This document shows positions 35,516-45,487 of a stretch of 64,000 nucleotides of DNA, piece after piece. Within the stretch, counting starts at the first letter, position 1; each line of letters opens with the position of its first letter. The notes beneath the pieces were generated by a model that had not been told where the DNA came from, did not search any database, and worked only from the letters and a program-made list of their open reading frames with translations. The position numbers and the translations under genes were made by a program. Location of the stretch: NCBI RefSeq assembly GCF_947495845.1, contig NZ_CANMAO010000007.1:62001-126000 (forward strand). The letters are read 5' to 3'. This stretch comes from an uncultured Endozoicomonas sp. (GTDB lineage Bacteria; Pseudomonadota; Gammaproteobacteria; Pseudomonadales; Endozoicomonadaceae).

Positions 35516-36075
35516 GAAAGTATTCTTCCTAAGCCGTGAGTTGGAAAATGAGTTTATAACGCAATGGGACTGACTTAAAGCTCTAACCCTTGGCAGCTAA
35601 GGACTCGCCCGGAAAGAAAATCGATTATAAAAAAGTCGTAACTATTTGGTGAAACCATTCTGTTTTCCCAATTCCCAAGGGCTACAGCGAAATAGAATAA
35701 AAGTTAATCTCCCTGCAGCCCTTGGGAATTAAGGAACTATATGGTTTCAGCAAATAGTTGCAAGAATTCAATCCAATAAACTTTCTTCCGAGCGAGCCAT
35801 GAAGTAGCCAAGAGTTCTTCTCCCTTGTGGATGATTGCCGTCGCCAATGTGTGCAAACTGAAAGTGATGACCTCAAATTTTTCCATAACAGCTACACCAA
35901 GTGCAGAGTTCGGGATTTGCCTCCCATGAAAACAGGAGGAATCTATGTATCAGGCGTCTTCTGGCTACAGGGATACGGTGTGATGAGTGTGGTAGTTTTG
36001 GGCGTGGGAACTTTTTTGATGAACGATGATCCTTATTTAGGTAGTTTCTGAATTTAGAGAAGGATATTGACTCCA
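35516..36075. other. 560-bp region with one palindromic element
   Basis: Contains the inverted-end element at 35640-35759 and, to its right, an open stretch of about 300 bp with no supported gene. A 74-codon ORF at 35827-36051 lacks a ribosome site and looks random. Confidence 0.5.
35640..35759. repeat. MITE-like palindromic element, 120 bp
   Basis: Ends AACTATTTGGTGAAACCAT and ATGGTTTCAGCAAATAGTT are inverted with one mismatch in 19. Inside, AATTCCCAAGGGCT (35670-35683) and AGCCCTTGGGAATT (35717-35730) form a perfect 14-bp stem. Confidence 0.8.
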
Positions 36076-37749
36076 ATGACTCCACTACAGCCGTCAAATC
36101 GCTATGGTTCAACATTGGACAATTCGAATTCTATAGGGCCGGCAGAAAACGCTGCGGTAAGTGCTTTGGGCGCTTGCGACCATAAGCGCGAAGATTCGAA
36201 GCCCTGGAAAGGCCGGTTCGTTCGACATAAGTTTTCTTATAGTGGACCTGTATTTAAAAAGGCCTATTGTAATTATAAATGTCAGTCTTTGAGTACAGAG
36301 GTTGCTCCTTCGGTGAAAACACATGAAGGGTGTAATCCTTTGCATGAAACGGTGTTGCGAAGAGACATGCAGAAAGTTGAAGAACTGACCGCATCAGATT
36401 CTCAGGATATAAATTGTATAACTGGTCGAATTGTAGACCATTTCAGACCTGGCAATACCTACCTGGGATCTGAGATGACGCCATTGCAGCTCATTATCTA
36501 CTATGGTGATGATGCGTTATTAGACGTGTTTTTGTCAGCAGCGAAAAAAGTAGGAAAAGAGGTTAACTTCGATCACAAGTTTTACAGCTATCAGGTAGGA
36601 GGTGGTAGGTATAATACAGCTCTTGCCATGGTCGCAAAAAACAAAGATTACGATATGATTCAAACCCTTGTATCGAATGGCTTTGACCTTTCCGGGGCGT
36701 TGGTGGCCATGTCAGACGAGTTCGATTTGTGGGGGGAGTCGGGCTTTATAGCGGCGCTATTTAATAGCGGCATTTTGCCGGGTCAAATGGTAGATGATGT
36801 TCCTCTTCTTTTAAAGGTTGCTCGCTCTTGCAAGGAGGGGATACCTGCTGATTGTCTGAGGCTGTTCTACGAAACAGCAAAAGAAAAGGATGCCTTGGAA
36901 GCAGTGTTTATTAGGAATAGAGACAAAGATAAATCACAAAATACCTTTGAATATTATGCGGCCCAAAAAAATGAGACGGGACTAACCAAGTTGCTGAGTT
37001 TTCTGGAAACAGAAAATGTCGATTTTTTGAGCAAGTGTCTCAATTCTACGGATGATCAAGGCCAAACACTGCTACACCTTCTTTGCCGGAATTTTCACTA
37101 TAGCTGGCCATATCAAAAACATGACCCTGCAGAGCTTTCTGAAACGGTAAGAATGACGGCCAGACTCCTCTTATACGAGGAGTTCAGTACTGATTTAATC
37201 TTGAAAAAAACGGAATACGGTTCAACAGCGATTGATCTTTTACATGGAAATTGTGAGAAGGAGTACGCAGGGAATTATGTATTTCCTGAAGATCACCAGA
37301 TACAGATGGTTAGAATGATTGCCCCACCCCATGAAGAAGCTGTGAATTTGTGTAATAAGGCAGTGGGAATATGTACTGAATTATTAGCAGAAAATGATGA
37401 ACAAGCCCAGACTATAAGTGTGGCCAAGAACAAGCTTAAAGAAATCGGTGAATCTTTTAAGTTAAGAGTACCCATTGTCAGGAAACATGTGTGTAGCAAT
37501 ATTTTATTTGCCCCTGTGCTTAAGGAGGCAGATGGATCTGAGGGATTCAGGCTGATGGGAATGCATCACAATGTGTTCATTGCGTTAGCAGGATTATCTA
37601 GTGCTTTGCCTAAAAAACATGCGGAAAAAATAACCGTTATCAAGAGTGCAGCAGAGGATCTTGTTCTCCAAATAGATGAATTTGAACAGCAGTTTGGGTG
37701 CCCTGAAGATAGCCTTGACTCAGGTTCCTCTGGCTTTGGAACAGGGTAA
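36076..37749 (+). CDS. Ankyrin-like repeat protein, unknown
   Basis: 557 residues from ATG 36076; TTG 36067 is an alternative closer to the AAGGA site. No signal peptide. Ankyrin-like helices occur at about 86-107 (NPLHETVLRRDMQKVEELTA), 134-160 (MTPLQLIIYYGDDALLDVFL), 175-200 (NTALAMVAKNKDYDMIQTLV) and 333 (GQTLLHLLCRNF), spaced irregularly. The C-terminal third is helical and ends in LDSGSSGFGTG. A Cys-rich patch (CNYKCQ) lies near residue 65. AT-rich and solitary. Ankyrin proteins often bind host proteins in symbionts and pathogens, but secretion is not shown here. Confidence 0.8.
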   Translation: MTPLQPSNRYGSTLDNSNSIGPAENAAVSALGACDHKREDSKPWKGRFVRHKFSYSGPVFKKAYCNYKCQSLSTEVAPSVKTHEGCNPLHETVLRRDMQKVEELTASDSQDINCITGRIVDHFRPGNTYLGSEMTPLQLIIYYGDDALLDVFLSAAKKVGKEVNFDHKFYSYQVGGGRYNTALAMVAKNKDYDMIQTLVSNGFDLSGALVAMSDEFDLWGESGFIAALFNSGILPGQMVDDVPLLLKVARSCKEGIPADCLRLFYETAKEKDALEAVFIRNRDKDKSQNTFEYYAAQKNETGLTKLLSFLETENVDFLSKCLNSTDDQGQTLLHLLCRNFHYSWPYQKHDPAELSETVRMTARLLLYEEFSTDLILKKTEYGSTAIDLLHGNCEKEYAGNYVFPEDHQIQMVRMIAPPHEEAVNLCNKAVGICTELLAENDEQAQTISVAKNKLKEIGESFKLRVPIVRKHVCSNILFAPVLKEADGSEGFRLMGMHHNVFIALAGLSSALPKKHAEKITVIKSAAEDLVLQIDEFEQQFGCPEDSLDSGSSGFGTG

Positions 37750-37909
37750 TGAACAGAAACGATGGCTGAGGGTTTGGTTATGTACAGCGCTGTACGAAAG
37801 AAATATGGCTGTATAAGCGCAAAGTAAAGTGCATCCAAGCCCAATAGCCTATAACGATGTTATGGCTTGATTATCAAGGGACAGGCTATGGATTTCCAGC
37901 TTAGGCTTT

Positions 37910-38329
37910 TTAGCCTGAAAAAACATGCATTGGCGAAACGTGCAGATGGTTGATTAGCCAACGATCCTTCTGGTTTGTGAAGAGGTGAGTAGCTCGCAGG
38001 GATTGATCTTCAAAAACCACTTCATCCTCAATCTGGCGCTGGGTCGAGAGTACCCAAAGGCTGGTAGAAAGGATTTGTTGCTGGTTGGCGAAGAGTTTCT
38101 CAACTCGGAAGTTCACCGAATCAATATCGAACTGATCAAATAGCTCTTGATAGTGCAGGCTTAGTTGTTCGGCGGTCGTCAGTGTCTCGCCTTCTGAATG
38201 CCAGACGAGCAGGTCCGGCTCCCGGGCATAATGTTCAAGTAATGCGCTCAGGTCTTTGCTGCAGTAATTCTGAGCCATCTCAGAGAAGCATTGATCAACG
38301 AAGGTGCTTGCCAGATCAAGGTCAGCCAT
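37910..38329 (-). CDS. NTF2/SnoaL-like fold protein
   Basis: 139 residues with the cone-fold pattern of SnoaL/DUF4440 proteins: an N-terminal helix (FVDQCFSEMAQNYCSKDLSALLEHYA), then EPDLLVWHSEGE, and C-terminal strands ending in WLINHLHVSPM. Such proteins are small enzymes or ligand binders. Nothing nearby suggests a substrate. It is divergent from the phosphatase gene. Confidence 0.75.
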   Translation of the reverse strand: MADLDLASTFVDQCFSEMAQNYCSKDLSALLEHYAREPDLLVWHSEGETLTTAEQLSLHYQELFDQFDIDSVNFRVEKLFANQQQILSTSLWVLSTQRQIEDEVVFEDQSLRATHLFTNQKDRWLINHLHVSPMHVFSG

Positions 38330-38505
38330 GCCGATTCTTACCTATTCAATCCTGAAGACTCGTTAATCATAGTCTTCTTACCTGAACTATGTCCTGTCAT
38401 TCAGTATCAGGGTTCCAGTTATTCAAGCCATCAATTCATGATCACTTGCTACACTGCGGATATAAGTAATTGAGCAAATGATCTGCATGATTTGGGAAGA
38501 GTGAT

Positions 38506-39168
38506 GTGAGATACCAGCATTTTGAAAAAAATACTCAGGGAAGGGACTTTGTCATAGGTGACCTCCACGGGATGTATGATCTATTAATGGAGGCATTGGC
38601 AGCGGTCAGTTTTGATCCGTCAAAAGATCGATGCTTCAGTTGTGGTGATTTGATTGACCGGGGGCCTGATTCGGAAAAATGTCTGGGTTTGATCGATGAA
38701 CCCTGGTTTTTTCCAGTGCGGGGAAATCATGAGCAGTGCATGATTGATACAACCCTGAGACCTTCATCCCACCTTATTGCCCAATGGGTGACCTGCGGTG
38801 GGCGATGGCACATGAGAGTGTCTCAGGAGCAGATGGTACGTTACACAGAAAAAGCGGCATTATTACCGGTGCTGATTTCCATCGACATGCCCAGTGGACA
38901 GAAAGTTGCCATTTGCCATGCAGAATACCCATTGCCTTCCTGGGACCCTGAAAAAGCAGTCAATGATGTAGAACTGCTCAGAGCCATGCAGTGGTCCAGA
39001 GAAAAAATAGAATCCGATAACGATTCCATCGTAGAAGGAATTGACCATATCTTTTGCGGCCATACCATTGTCGATCAGGTGGAGACGTTGGGAAATACTC
39101 ACTTTATCGATACCGGTGGTTTTGAAAGCCGCAACCTCACCATGATTGAACTGACCAGCCTGGTTTAA
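38506..39168 (+). CDS. Serine/threonine protein phosphatase, PrpA/PrpB type
   Basis: The 220-residue metallophosphoesterase has all three PPP motifs: GDLHGMYDLL (about residue 18), GDLIDRGPDSE and RGNHEQCMID, with later metal-binding His in ICHAEYPLP and FCGHTIVDQ. Length matches E. coli PrpA/PrpB. Two metal ions (usually Mn) would act in the cytosol. GTG 38506 has GGGAAGA upstream. It converges with the siderophore operon. Confidence 0.9.
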   Translation: MRYQHFEKNTQGRDFVIGDLHGMYDLLMEALAAVSFDPSKDRCFSCGDLIDRGPDSEKCLGLIDEPWFFPVRGNHEQCMIDTTLRPSSHLIAQWVTCGGRWHMRVSQEQMVRYTEKAALLPVLISIDMPSGQKVAICHAEYPLPSWDPEKAVNDVELLRAMQWSREKIESDNDSIVEGIDHIFCGHTIVDQVETLGNTHFIDTGGFESRNLTMIELTSLV

Positions 39169-39194
39169 AGGCTGATCAGTTTTCCCAGATTATC

Positions 39195-40511
39195 TTAAAT
39201 AGCCACACCCATCGGTTCTTGCCAATTGATCAGACTGGCCGGCCTGTTAATACGAAACGTTTCTTTCCCAGTGAGATCATTAATGATGGTTGCAGAGCGC
39301 CAGGCCGCCAGACTTAATTGAGGTTCAGCAATACCATGGCTGTGAAGGCCGGCATTGACGGCATAAATTCTCCGGTCATCAGGGCCATTCCATTTCACTT
39401 TGAAACTGGACGAGAGCTGGAAGCGATCAAGGGAATCCAAATTCAGCAAGGGGCGAATGGGTTCAAGGTATTGTGGCAGGTTGTTTTGAAACCCTGTGCA
39501 GAGAATCACCACATCAGCAATCACTCTCTCACCATTCGATGACAGCGCGTTATTCAGCCGAAGTTCATAATGGCCTGACTCGTTGCAGGACATATCGGTC
39601 AGCGTTCGATCCGGGAGTAATTGCCAATCTACTTCGTCCTGATGTAAATAGGTGCGATCATAGAGTTCCCGGTAAAGCTCTAATAGATAGTCCGGTGTAA
39701 TGCCATCACTGGCCAGTTTCTGATAGCTGACAATGGTCTCCTTTTTATGGTCAGGGAGATTTAAAAACTGATTAACGTAGTCGGGGGTGAAATATTCGTT
39801 GGTAAATGGGCTGTCATCCAATGGTTCGAAACTGGCCCTGCGGGAAACCCACTGAACCTGAGCAGCTTTACCCCATTGGCCTCGCAGGCTATTAAGAAAT
39901 ACTTCTGCACCGGTTTGGCCTCCACCAATCACCGAGACTTTTTTTCCTGCAAGGTTTATTTCGCTTGTCATCAGGCTGCTGGCATGAAAACAGTGCACAC
40001 CTAGAAATGGCGTTGCGCATTCTGGAACATAGGGCATTTTTCCAGTGCCAAGGCACAGGTTTCGTGCTTTATAAACCCTGTCGTTGGTTTTGAGAACAAA
40101 GTGATTATCAGAAAAATTCACTTCTCTGATCTCGGTATCAAATTGCACAGAATCCAGATTGTCGGAAACCCAGCGAAGATACTCAACAAACTCTGTACGA
40201 CTGATGACCATTTTTTCTGTCGATAAAAACGAGTAGAACCGCCCTTGATTGACCAGAAAAGAAAGAAACGACCATGGGCTGGTAGGTTGTACGGCGGTAA
40301 CCAAGTCTTTCAGGCAAGATGTCTGCATATGAGCACCGGGCAGCATCAATCCCGGATGCCAGCCAAAAGCAGTTTGCTTTTCAAAGAATCGGGTTGCAAC
40401 ATCCGGCTGACTGTCCAGCAGGGCAGCCAGGCTCATATTGAACGGGCCAACGCCGAGACCGGCTAAATCGAGGGTTTCGGTATCAGCAGTATTGATCTTT
40501 GCAAATTTCAT
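39195..40511 (-). CDS. iucD: L-lysine N6-monooxygenase (aerobactin type)
   Basis: FAD- and NADPH-dependent hydroxylase of 438 residues, first step of aerobactin synthesis. FAD site LDLAGLGVGPFNMSLAALL at the N-terminus; substrate loop WHPGLMLPGAHMQTSCLKDL; NADPH site VSVIGGGQTGAEVF about residue 190; C-terminal motif VILCTGF. It overlaps iucC by 4 bases (ATGA) and is last in the leftward operon. Family members also hydroxylate ornithine, but operon order points to lysine. Confidence 0.94.
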   Translation of the reverse strand: MKFAKINTADTETLDLAGLGVGPFNMSLAALLDSQPDVATRFFEKQTAFGWHPGLMLPGAHMQTSCLKDLVTAVQPTSPWSFLSFLVNQGRFYSFLSTEKMVISRTEFVEYLRWVSDNLDSVQFDTEIREVNFSDNHFVLKTNDRVYKARNLCLGTGKMPYVPECATPFLGVHCFHASSLMTSEINLAGKKVSVIGGGQTGAEVFLNSLRGQWGKAAQVQWVSRRASFEPLDDSPFTNEYFTPDYVNQFLNLPDHKKETIVSYQKLASDGITPDYLLELYRELYDRTYLHQDEVDWQLLPDRTLTDMSCNESGHYELRLNNALSSNGERVIADVVILCTGFQNNLPQYLEPIRPLLNLDSLDRFQLSSSFKVKWNGPDDRRIYAVNAGLHSHGIAEPQLSLAAWRSATIINDLTGKETFRINRPASLINWQEPMGVAI

Positions 40512-42310
40512 CGTTCTTCCTTGAGTGTGGTAGCCAGAGGGTTTTTCAAAGGAGAGCCTAATTCAGGAAGCGGGCGCTCCTGTGCGTCTCCATAGCCAAG
40601 CTTGAACCGGACTCTATTAAGACAGACTCGAGCCATTTCTGGTTGAAACAGGTCAAAGAGTGCAAAACGTGTTTGCAGCTCTGGATGTGCCTTCATATAA
40701 GACTGCAGTTGCCTACCCAGAAGCTGATAAAAGCGGGCTTCAGAAAAGCCCTTTTCTGCCAGACAGGTAGAGATAAAGCGAAGAACCGTGACAAAGTGAC
40801 CGGTTTGCAAATCGTGGATCAGGTATTCCGCCGGCAAGCGAGTGGTGACCGATTGAGCGTAGGTACTTAAGCTGCTCAGCTCCGGAAAGTCTTGATCTAT
40901 CAAGCGCAAATCGCCTTGAAAATCTTTCAAAGCAACCCTCGCAGGTTGGTCATTCTCCAGCACCAGAGTGACATTTTGCCCATGAGCCACTAACCCGATA
41001 CCGTACTTGCACAACAGGTGATAGAGCGGAGTAACGACCACATCAAACATTTTGGCCAGCCACTGTTCAGTGGTCAGTCCGGAGCGATGAATGTATTCAC
41101 AGATCAATGGATAGTTGAACCCATCACGCTGAAACAATGTGGCCATCAAAATGGCGTTTTCAGATGGATGAATTTTGTCGTGTACACTGTCCCGCCAGAT
41201 ACAACCGAGCATTTCGTGATAACGATAGGGTGCATCGTCAATCTGTTCAAAAGCGTGGTGCGGGTAAAAGGCGCCTGCAGGCTCTTCAAGAATAATGGTT
41301 TTCCGACTGGCCAGTGTCGGATCGGATTTGACGATATCCGCCAACCAGCGTGAAATGATCGGCCCCGCATGGATGTACTTACCCGGAATGCCCCGATAGC
41401 AGGACGTATTCAGAATGGAGAGCGGCAGTTTAATATTCAGCTGTTCAGGGCGTTTTCTATTGGACAGTGTGCGTAGAGATTGCTGAGGCAGCATCGGGTC
41501 ACCGAATACACCAAGGTGAATGATACGTCGGGCGGCCACTTCGCTGGCAAACATAGTCACCAGTCGGTTACGCCATTGCCAGGGATGCACTGGCATCATG
41601 AAATAGTCGGACAACGAAACGTTCAACCGTTGGCAGGTTTCCAATAGACGCAGTTTTTCATCGGAATCCAAAACCGCATCAAGAAGTTGATGGTCTGATA
41701 GGTCATCCGCAGTGGACAACTGACAGTGCTGTCGGGAAGCCGCAAGCCATTCAAGCTGAATATCTGGAAGAAACTCCGTGGCGAAGGCTTGATGATCATC
41801 CTGACCCCAGCCCATTCGTCCCTTACTCACGGTGACTTTGGGGTGGCCATCCAAATAGCATTGCAATTCGTCGTCTACCAACTCTACAAGCTCGGCAGCG
41901 GTTTTTTGCTGATAATTACTCTGAACTCTTACTTCGGCCATAAGTGTGTTGGCTAACTCTTCCAGGAAGTTGGCCAGCGTCGCAGAGGTCATTTGCAGTT
42001 CTGTTTGTGCATCGATAAAAAACTGACTGACGTCTGGTGAATGTTGAATCTGTCCACTGATTCCTGTTCTGATAATGGATGCTGAATCAATGATCAGCTG
42101 ATCCCAGATACTGCGCCAGGCATGGAAGTCATAACGGATACCACTGGCAAGTTTCAGCTGAAAACCACCACACCCAGTCTCTACAGGGTTGATGGCTTCT
42201 TCCCAACTTAGCTCGCTCAGTGTTTTGGCCAGTAGTCGTTTATTCACCTGTTCCCGAAGTGCGCTCTCATTCAGGGAGGCTGACTCGGGCAGAGTCACCA
42301 TTTGATTCAT
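40508..42310 (-). CDS. iucC: Aerobactin synthase IucC (NIS synthetase)
   Basis: A 600-residue NRPS-independent siderophore synthetase that adds the second acetyl-hydroxylysine to the citryl intermediate using ATP. Family segments include HPWQWRNRL, SNRKRPEQLNIKLPLSILNT and YGIGLVAHGQNVTLVLEN, followed by ALKDFQGDLRL. Both ends overlap neighbours by 4 bases, so iucB-iucC-iucD translation is coupled. Slightly longer than E. coli IucC. Confidence 0.93.
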   Translation of the reverse strand: MNQMVTLPESASLNESALREQVNKRLLAKTLSELSWEEAINPVETGCGGFQLKLASGIRYDFHAWRSIWDQLIIDSASIIRTGISGQIQHSPDVSQFFIDAQTELQMTSATLANFLEELANTLMAEVRVQSNYQQKTAAELVELVDDELQCYLDGHPKVTVSKGRMGWGQDDHQAFATEFLPDIQLEWLAASRQHCQLSTADDLSDHQLLDAVLDSDEKLRLLETCQRLNVSLSDYFMMPVHPWQWRNRLVTMFASEVAARRIIHLGVFGDPMLPQQSLRTLSNRKRPEQLNIKLPLSILNTSCYRGIPGKYIHAGPIISRWLADIVKSDPTLASRKTIILEEPAGAFYPHHAFEQIDDAPYRYHEMLGCIWRDSVHDKIHPSENAILMATLFQRDGFNYPLICEYIHRSGLTTEQWLAKMFDVVVTPLYHLLCKYGIGLVAHGQNVTLVLENDQPARVALKDFQGDLRLIDQDFPELSSLSTYAQSVTTRLPAEYLIHDLQTGHFVTVLRFISTCLAEKGFSEARFYQLLGRQLQSYMKAHPELQTRFALFDLFQPEMARVCLNRVRFKLGYGDAQERPLPELGSPLKNPLATTLKEER

Positions 42311-43323
42311 AGCCGAACCTCCTGAAAAAACGAACGTCGATAGCCGTTAACCAACGCTGACCGTTTATGCGGGAAATCAAACTCTTTTACGAAAGACCAG
42401 CCAGCGTGAGCCAGTAATTTGAGCAGCCTTTTATTGTCCGCTCTTGGTTCACCAACCAATCTCGCAGTTCGCGGGTCATCCAGATAAAGAAAGTGGGTGA
42501 TGGACTTCATCCAGCTGCTGGAAAAGCGCGGTCCAAGAAATTCAGGATTACCAACCAGTAAATGGAAGCCTCGGTCCCATGGCTGGCAGTCATAATAGGG
42601 CGCTATGCGATCTTCCATTGCCCAGTAAACTTCAAAATAGCCAAAAGGTTCGCCATTAAATGAGCCAATCAAGGGCCAGGTTTTGCCACTGTCTAATAAA
42701 GTAGTGAGATATTCTTGAAGCTCGGAACGACTCTGTGCCATCTCCCAAAACTCAGCCACTCGTGGTTGATTCATCCACTGATGAAAGAGATCCAGATCGT
42801 GTTCAGGGTCTATGGTTCGGAAGCTAATGGTGACATCGTTCTGATAATCATAACGCTCATAGACGACGCCAGATGGTTGCTGCTGGCGAATCGGGTGTTC
42901 TACACCGTGTTCGTTTTCAGTCCAGATTTCCGTTGGAAAGTTATTGTTGCTTGCCCAGTGCCATAAGATACGGTTCTGATATAGACCCGCCCGAAGATTC
43001 AGCGCTTTACTGTCTTGAGTGATCGCCTGAATTAATTGATTGTCTGGTAATCGGTGAATCAATTCTGACGACAGAGTGATGTTGTTCAGCTCTTGATTGT
43101 GTGTATATAGATAATCCAGTGCTGCTGCAATCCAGTGATTTGGAATACTGTCGAGGAGGTCTGACGGATTTTCTGGAGACAGTTGAATTCCGTTCTGCTC
43201 ACTGATCTTGAGCAGTAACGATAAATTATTGTCATTCACTAAAAGGGAGTTGGAAGACAAAGGTTGCAGTGCTATGCCTTTGTTTAGCGCATCCGGTAAA
43301 ATAATTGGCGATACAGTGTTCAT
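42307..43323 (-). CDS. iucB: N6-hydroxylysine O-acetyltransferase IucB
   Basis: 338 residues. The GNAT domain occupies the C-terminal half: ISFRTIDPEHDLDLFHQWMN, PRVAEFWEM, PFGYFEVYWAMEDRI, RGFHLLVGNPEFLGPRFSSS, RTARLVGEPRADNKR and EFDFPHKRSAL. These match E. coli IucB closely. The N-terminal ~130 residues are poorly conserved, as in the family. AGGGAAAG precedes the ATG. It acetylates N6-hydroxylysine with acetyl-CoA. Confidence 0.93.
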   Translation of the reverse strand: MNTVSPIILPDALNKGIALQPLSSNSLLVNDNNLSLLLKISEQNGIQLSPENPSDLLDSIPNHWIAAALDYLYTHNQELNNITLSSELIHRLPDNQLIQAITQDSKALNLRAGLYQNRILWHWASNNNFPTEIWTENEHGVEHPIRQQQPSGVVYERYDYQNDVTISFRTIDPEHDLDLFHQWMNQPRVAEFWEMAQSRSELQEYLTTLLDSGKTWPLIGSFNGEPFGYFEVYWAMEDRIAPYYDCQPWDRGFHLLVGNPEFLGPRFSSSWMKSITHFLYLDDPRTARLVGEPRADNKRLLKLLAHAGWSFVKEFDFPHKRSALVNGYRRSFFQEVRL

Positions 43324-43386
43324 AGCTTTCCCTGAGTCTTTATTCTGAGCATTTGTTCTGAGGTTGTCATGATTGGTTGAACAGGG

Positions 43387-45306
43387 TCAGTAGCCTGATG
43401 CTTTCAGGTCATATATTGGATTGGGCATGGTGTGATACACATCCATGGGGTCATCAAGTGTGTTTTCGTTAATCGTGCCGTAGGCACAATAGAAATTGCC
43501 TTTCGACCACAATTCGCGACTGTCGAGCATATAATCCAGACAACTGGTGTCTTTAGGTTGTGCCTGACGTAGCTGTTCAAGAAATCGTCGCAAGCTGAGC
43601 AGTAATTCCTCTTCGGGAATCATGTTGCCAGCGCCCAAAGCGCTGATCACACCGAACGTTGAGTTGATGATCAGGTAATAGGTGAAGAGTCGATTGCCCA
43701 ATAGGGCATCAAAATGGTGTGCTTTTTTTTCCGTACTATTGGGCAAAGTACCTGCCAAAATGGTTCTTGCCAAATAGCTGTAACCTGTACCTTGACAATC
43801 GCGAAAATAGACTTTCTCCGGGTAGCCAGAAGACATACCAAGCAACAGGTTTTGCTGGTGGGCACCAAACAACAATCCAAAGTTCGACTGGCTTCCCAGT
43901 AATGGCTCAACGACGGATGTCAGATATTTTTGGAACCATTTTTTGACAATAATATCAAGGGCAAGGTTTTCTTCTGCTGCCAGTCTTCTCATAAGATTAA
44001 CTAATCTGGATTCTCCTGCCGGATTATCCTGGGTGAGACTGGCTAATAGCTCTGTGGATTGATTAGATGTTTGATTATTAAATGGGTTTTCACGAAATAC
44101 GATCATCGTTTCAGACAGGGGTTCTCCATCTTTGCCTTTGATGGCGCCGTGGGCCGGTTCCGTCAGGATGTCAAAGTCTGGATAGGTTTTCTTTAGTTGT
44201 GAGCCAATGACGGATTGATATTTAACCTGATGAATTTCTTTACCGCGAATGACTTCTTTAGGTAGCAAGTGTCGTATTGAATTGGTCAGTTTCACACTGA
44301 GTGAATACTTCAACATGAATGAAGCGTGATTTGAATGAATAGCGCGCACTGAAGACGTTGCACACCAATCACTACCGTGCAAACCAAAATCGTTTAATCT
44401 ATGATCCCGAAGTAAAGACTGGATGTACTCATTCTCAAGCCACCGTTGCGCCTGCCACGGATGGGCTGGTAACAAGGTATGATCCGAAGGAATATCATTA
44501 AGCAGGCTTTGAGAGAATTGTGTGTCTTCTTCTGCCAGGGATCTTGTTAATGATTTAAAAGAAAGTGAGTGAACACTGTCCGCTATTAATAGGGAATCCT
44601 GAATGGAGAACCAGTGAAGCTTGAAGCTATTGCCATACTCTGGCATATAAAGTTCTGCATCTTTCAAACTGAATTGTTCACGGCTTTTGGGCGTGGGGTG
44701 TACAGAGTGCCCCGTAATTAATGACTGTTCAGATGCTTGAAAAGTGATGAGATCATTAAAAACACTAACCAGGTTGTTTTCTCGATAATGTAATGTGGCT
44801 TCAATATTATCGATGCTAGCAAATACTCTATTTAGAAAAAGGTGTTTACTGGTTGAATCGCTTTTCCAAAGAATATCTTCTTTCACAATTAGCTCAACGG
44901 CTTCAGTAAAAGAGACTTCGCGATAGTGCTTTTTCTCTTTATTGAAGAAAAAAAGTGGAAGAATAAACTGGTGCCTACCGCTTTTAGAGAAATGGCTTAG
45001 GCAAATAACTAGCGACGCTTCTGCCATTGGAAAAGAGATAACGGCTTCAACCTCCGACGGCAAGTTGGGAAGATCCAGATAAGCCGAGGTAGTCTTTGTA
45101 TTCTCAGAAAGCTTGGTCACTCGGTGGAGTGACCAGCCCTGCCATTCGCGCAATAGAGCATTAAAAAAACAGTTGGCGCTCAGTCTTTCGGCTTGCATCC
45201 TGATGCTGTTTTTTAAAGGTCGTGATGCCGATTTTTCAGCGCTGGTGGAATCACTGGTCATGCCAACAGCCGAACTTATCCGTATTGGATCAGAAGTTAT
45301 TATCAT
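43387..45306 (-). CDS. iucA: N2-citryl-N6-acetyl-N6-hydroxylysine synthase IucA
   Basis: First NIS synthetase of the operon, 639 residues, coupling citrate to acetyl-hydroxylysine. Family pieces: LLPAHPWQAQRWLENE, SVKLTNSIRHLLPKEVIRG, FGLLFGAHQQNLLLGMS and YFRDCQGTGYSYL. The N-terminus before about residue 37 is not conserved; ATG at 45261 or 45198 could be the real start. More AT-rich than iucBCD. Its upstream region holds a palindromic Fur box shared with the divergent MFS gene. Confidence 0.92.
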   Translation of the reverse strand: MIITSDPIRISSAVGMTSDSTSAEKSASRPLKNSIRMQAERLSANCFFNALLREWQGWSLHRVTKLSENTKTTSAYLDLPNLPSEVEAVISFPMAEASLVICLSHFSKSGRHQFILPLFFFNKEKKHYREVSFTEAVELIVKEDILWKSDSTSKHLFLNRVFASIDNIEATLHYRENNLVSVFNDLITFQASEQSLITGHSVHPTPKSREQFSLKDAELYMPEYGNSFKLHWFSIQDSLLIADSVHSLSFKSLTRSLAEEDTQFSQSLLNDIPSDHTLLPAHPWQAQRWLENEYIQSLLRDHRLNDFGLHGSDWCATSSVRAIHSNHASFMLKYSLSVKLTNSIRHLLPKEVIRGKEIHQVKYQSVIGSQLKKTYPDFDILTEPAHGAIKGKDGEPLSETMIVFRENPFNNQTSNQSTELLASLTQDNPAGESRLVNLMRRLAAEENLALDIIVKKWFQKYLTSVVEPLLGSQSNFGLLFGAHQQNLLLGMSSGYPEKVYFRDCQGTGYSYLARTILAGTLPNSTEKKAHHFDALLGNRLFTYYLIINSTFGVISALGAGNMIPEEELLLSLRRFLEQLRQAQPKDTSCLDYMLDSRELWSKGNFYCAYGTINENTLDDPMDVYHTMPNPIYDLKASGY

Positions 45307-45425
45307 GTCTTTGGTTTTATTTTCTTCTCAATTTTAATTGGTTAACTACTTAGGACAAATGACGTTTAAAAGGCTGATGAACTTGATTAAAAAAGAACCA
45401 TCAGGCAATCTAGTGCGTATCGTAT

Positions 45426-45442
45426 ATGATAATAATTATCAT
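45426..45442. promoter_or_regulatory. Fur box, divergent iucA / MFS promoter
   Basis: ATGATAATAATTATCAT is a near-perfect palindrome matching the 7-1-7 Fur consensus TGATAATnATTATCA. Position suits iron repression of both directions. Confidence 0.9.
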
Positions 45443-45487
45443 TTGCAATAAGTCGAGCAAAAATTATTCGCTTATCAGGCACCGGGT

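Noticed and set aside
35827-36051. 74-codon ORF before the ankyrin-like gene
   Set aside because: No ribosome site, odd composition and no link to neighbours.
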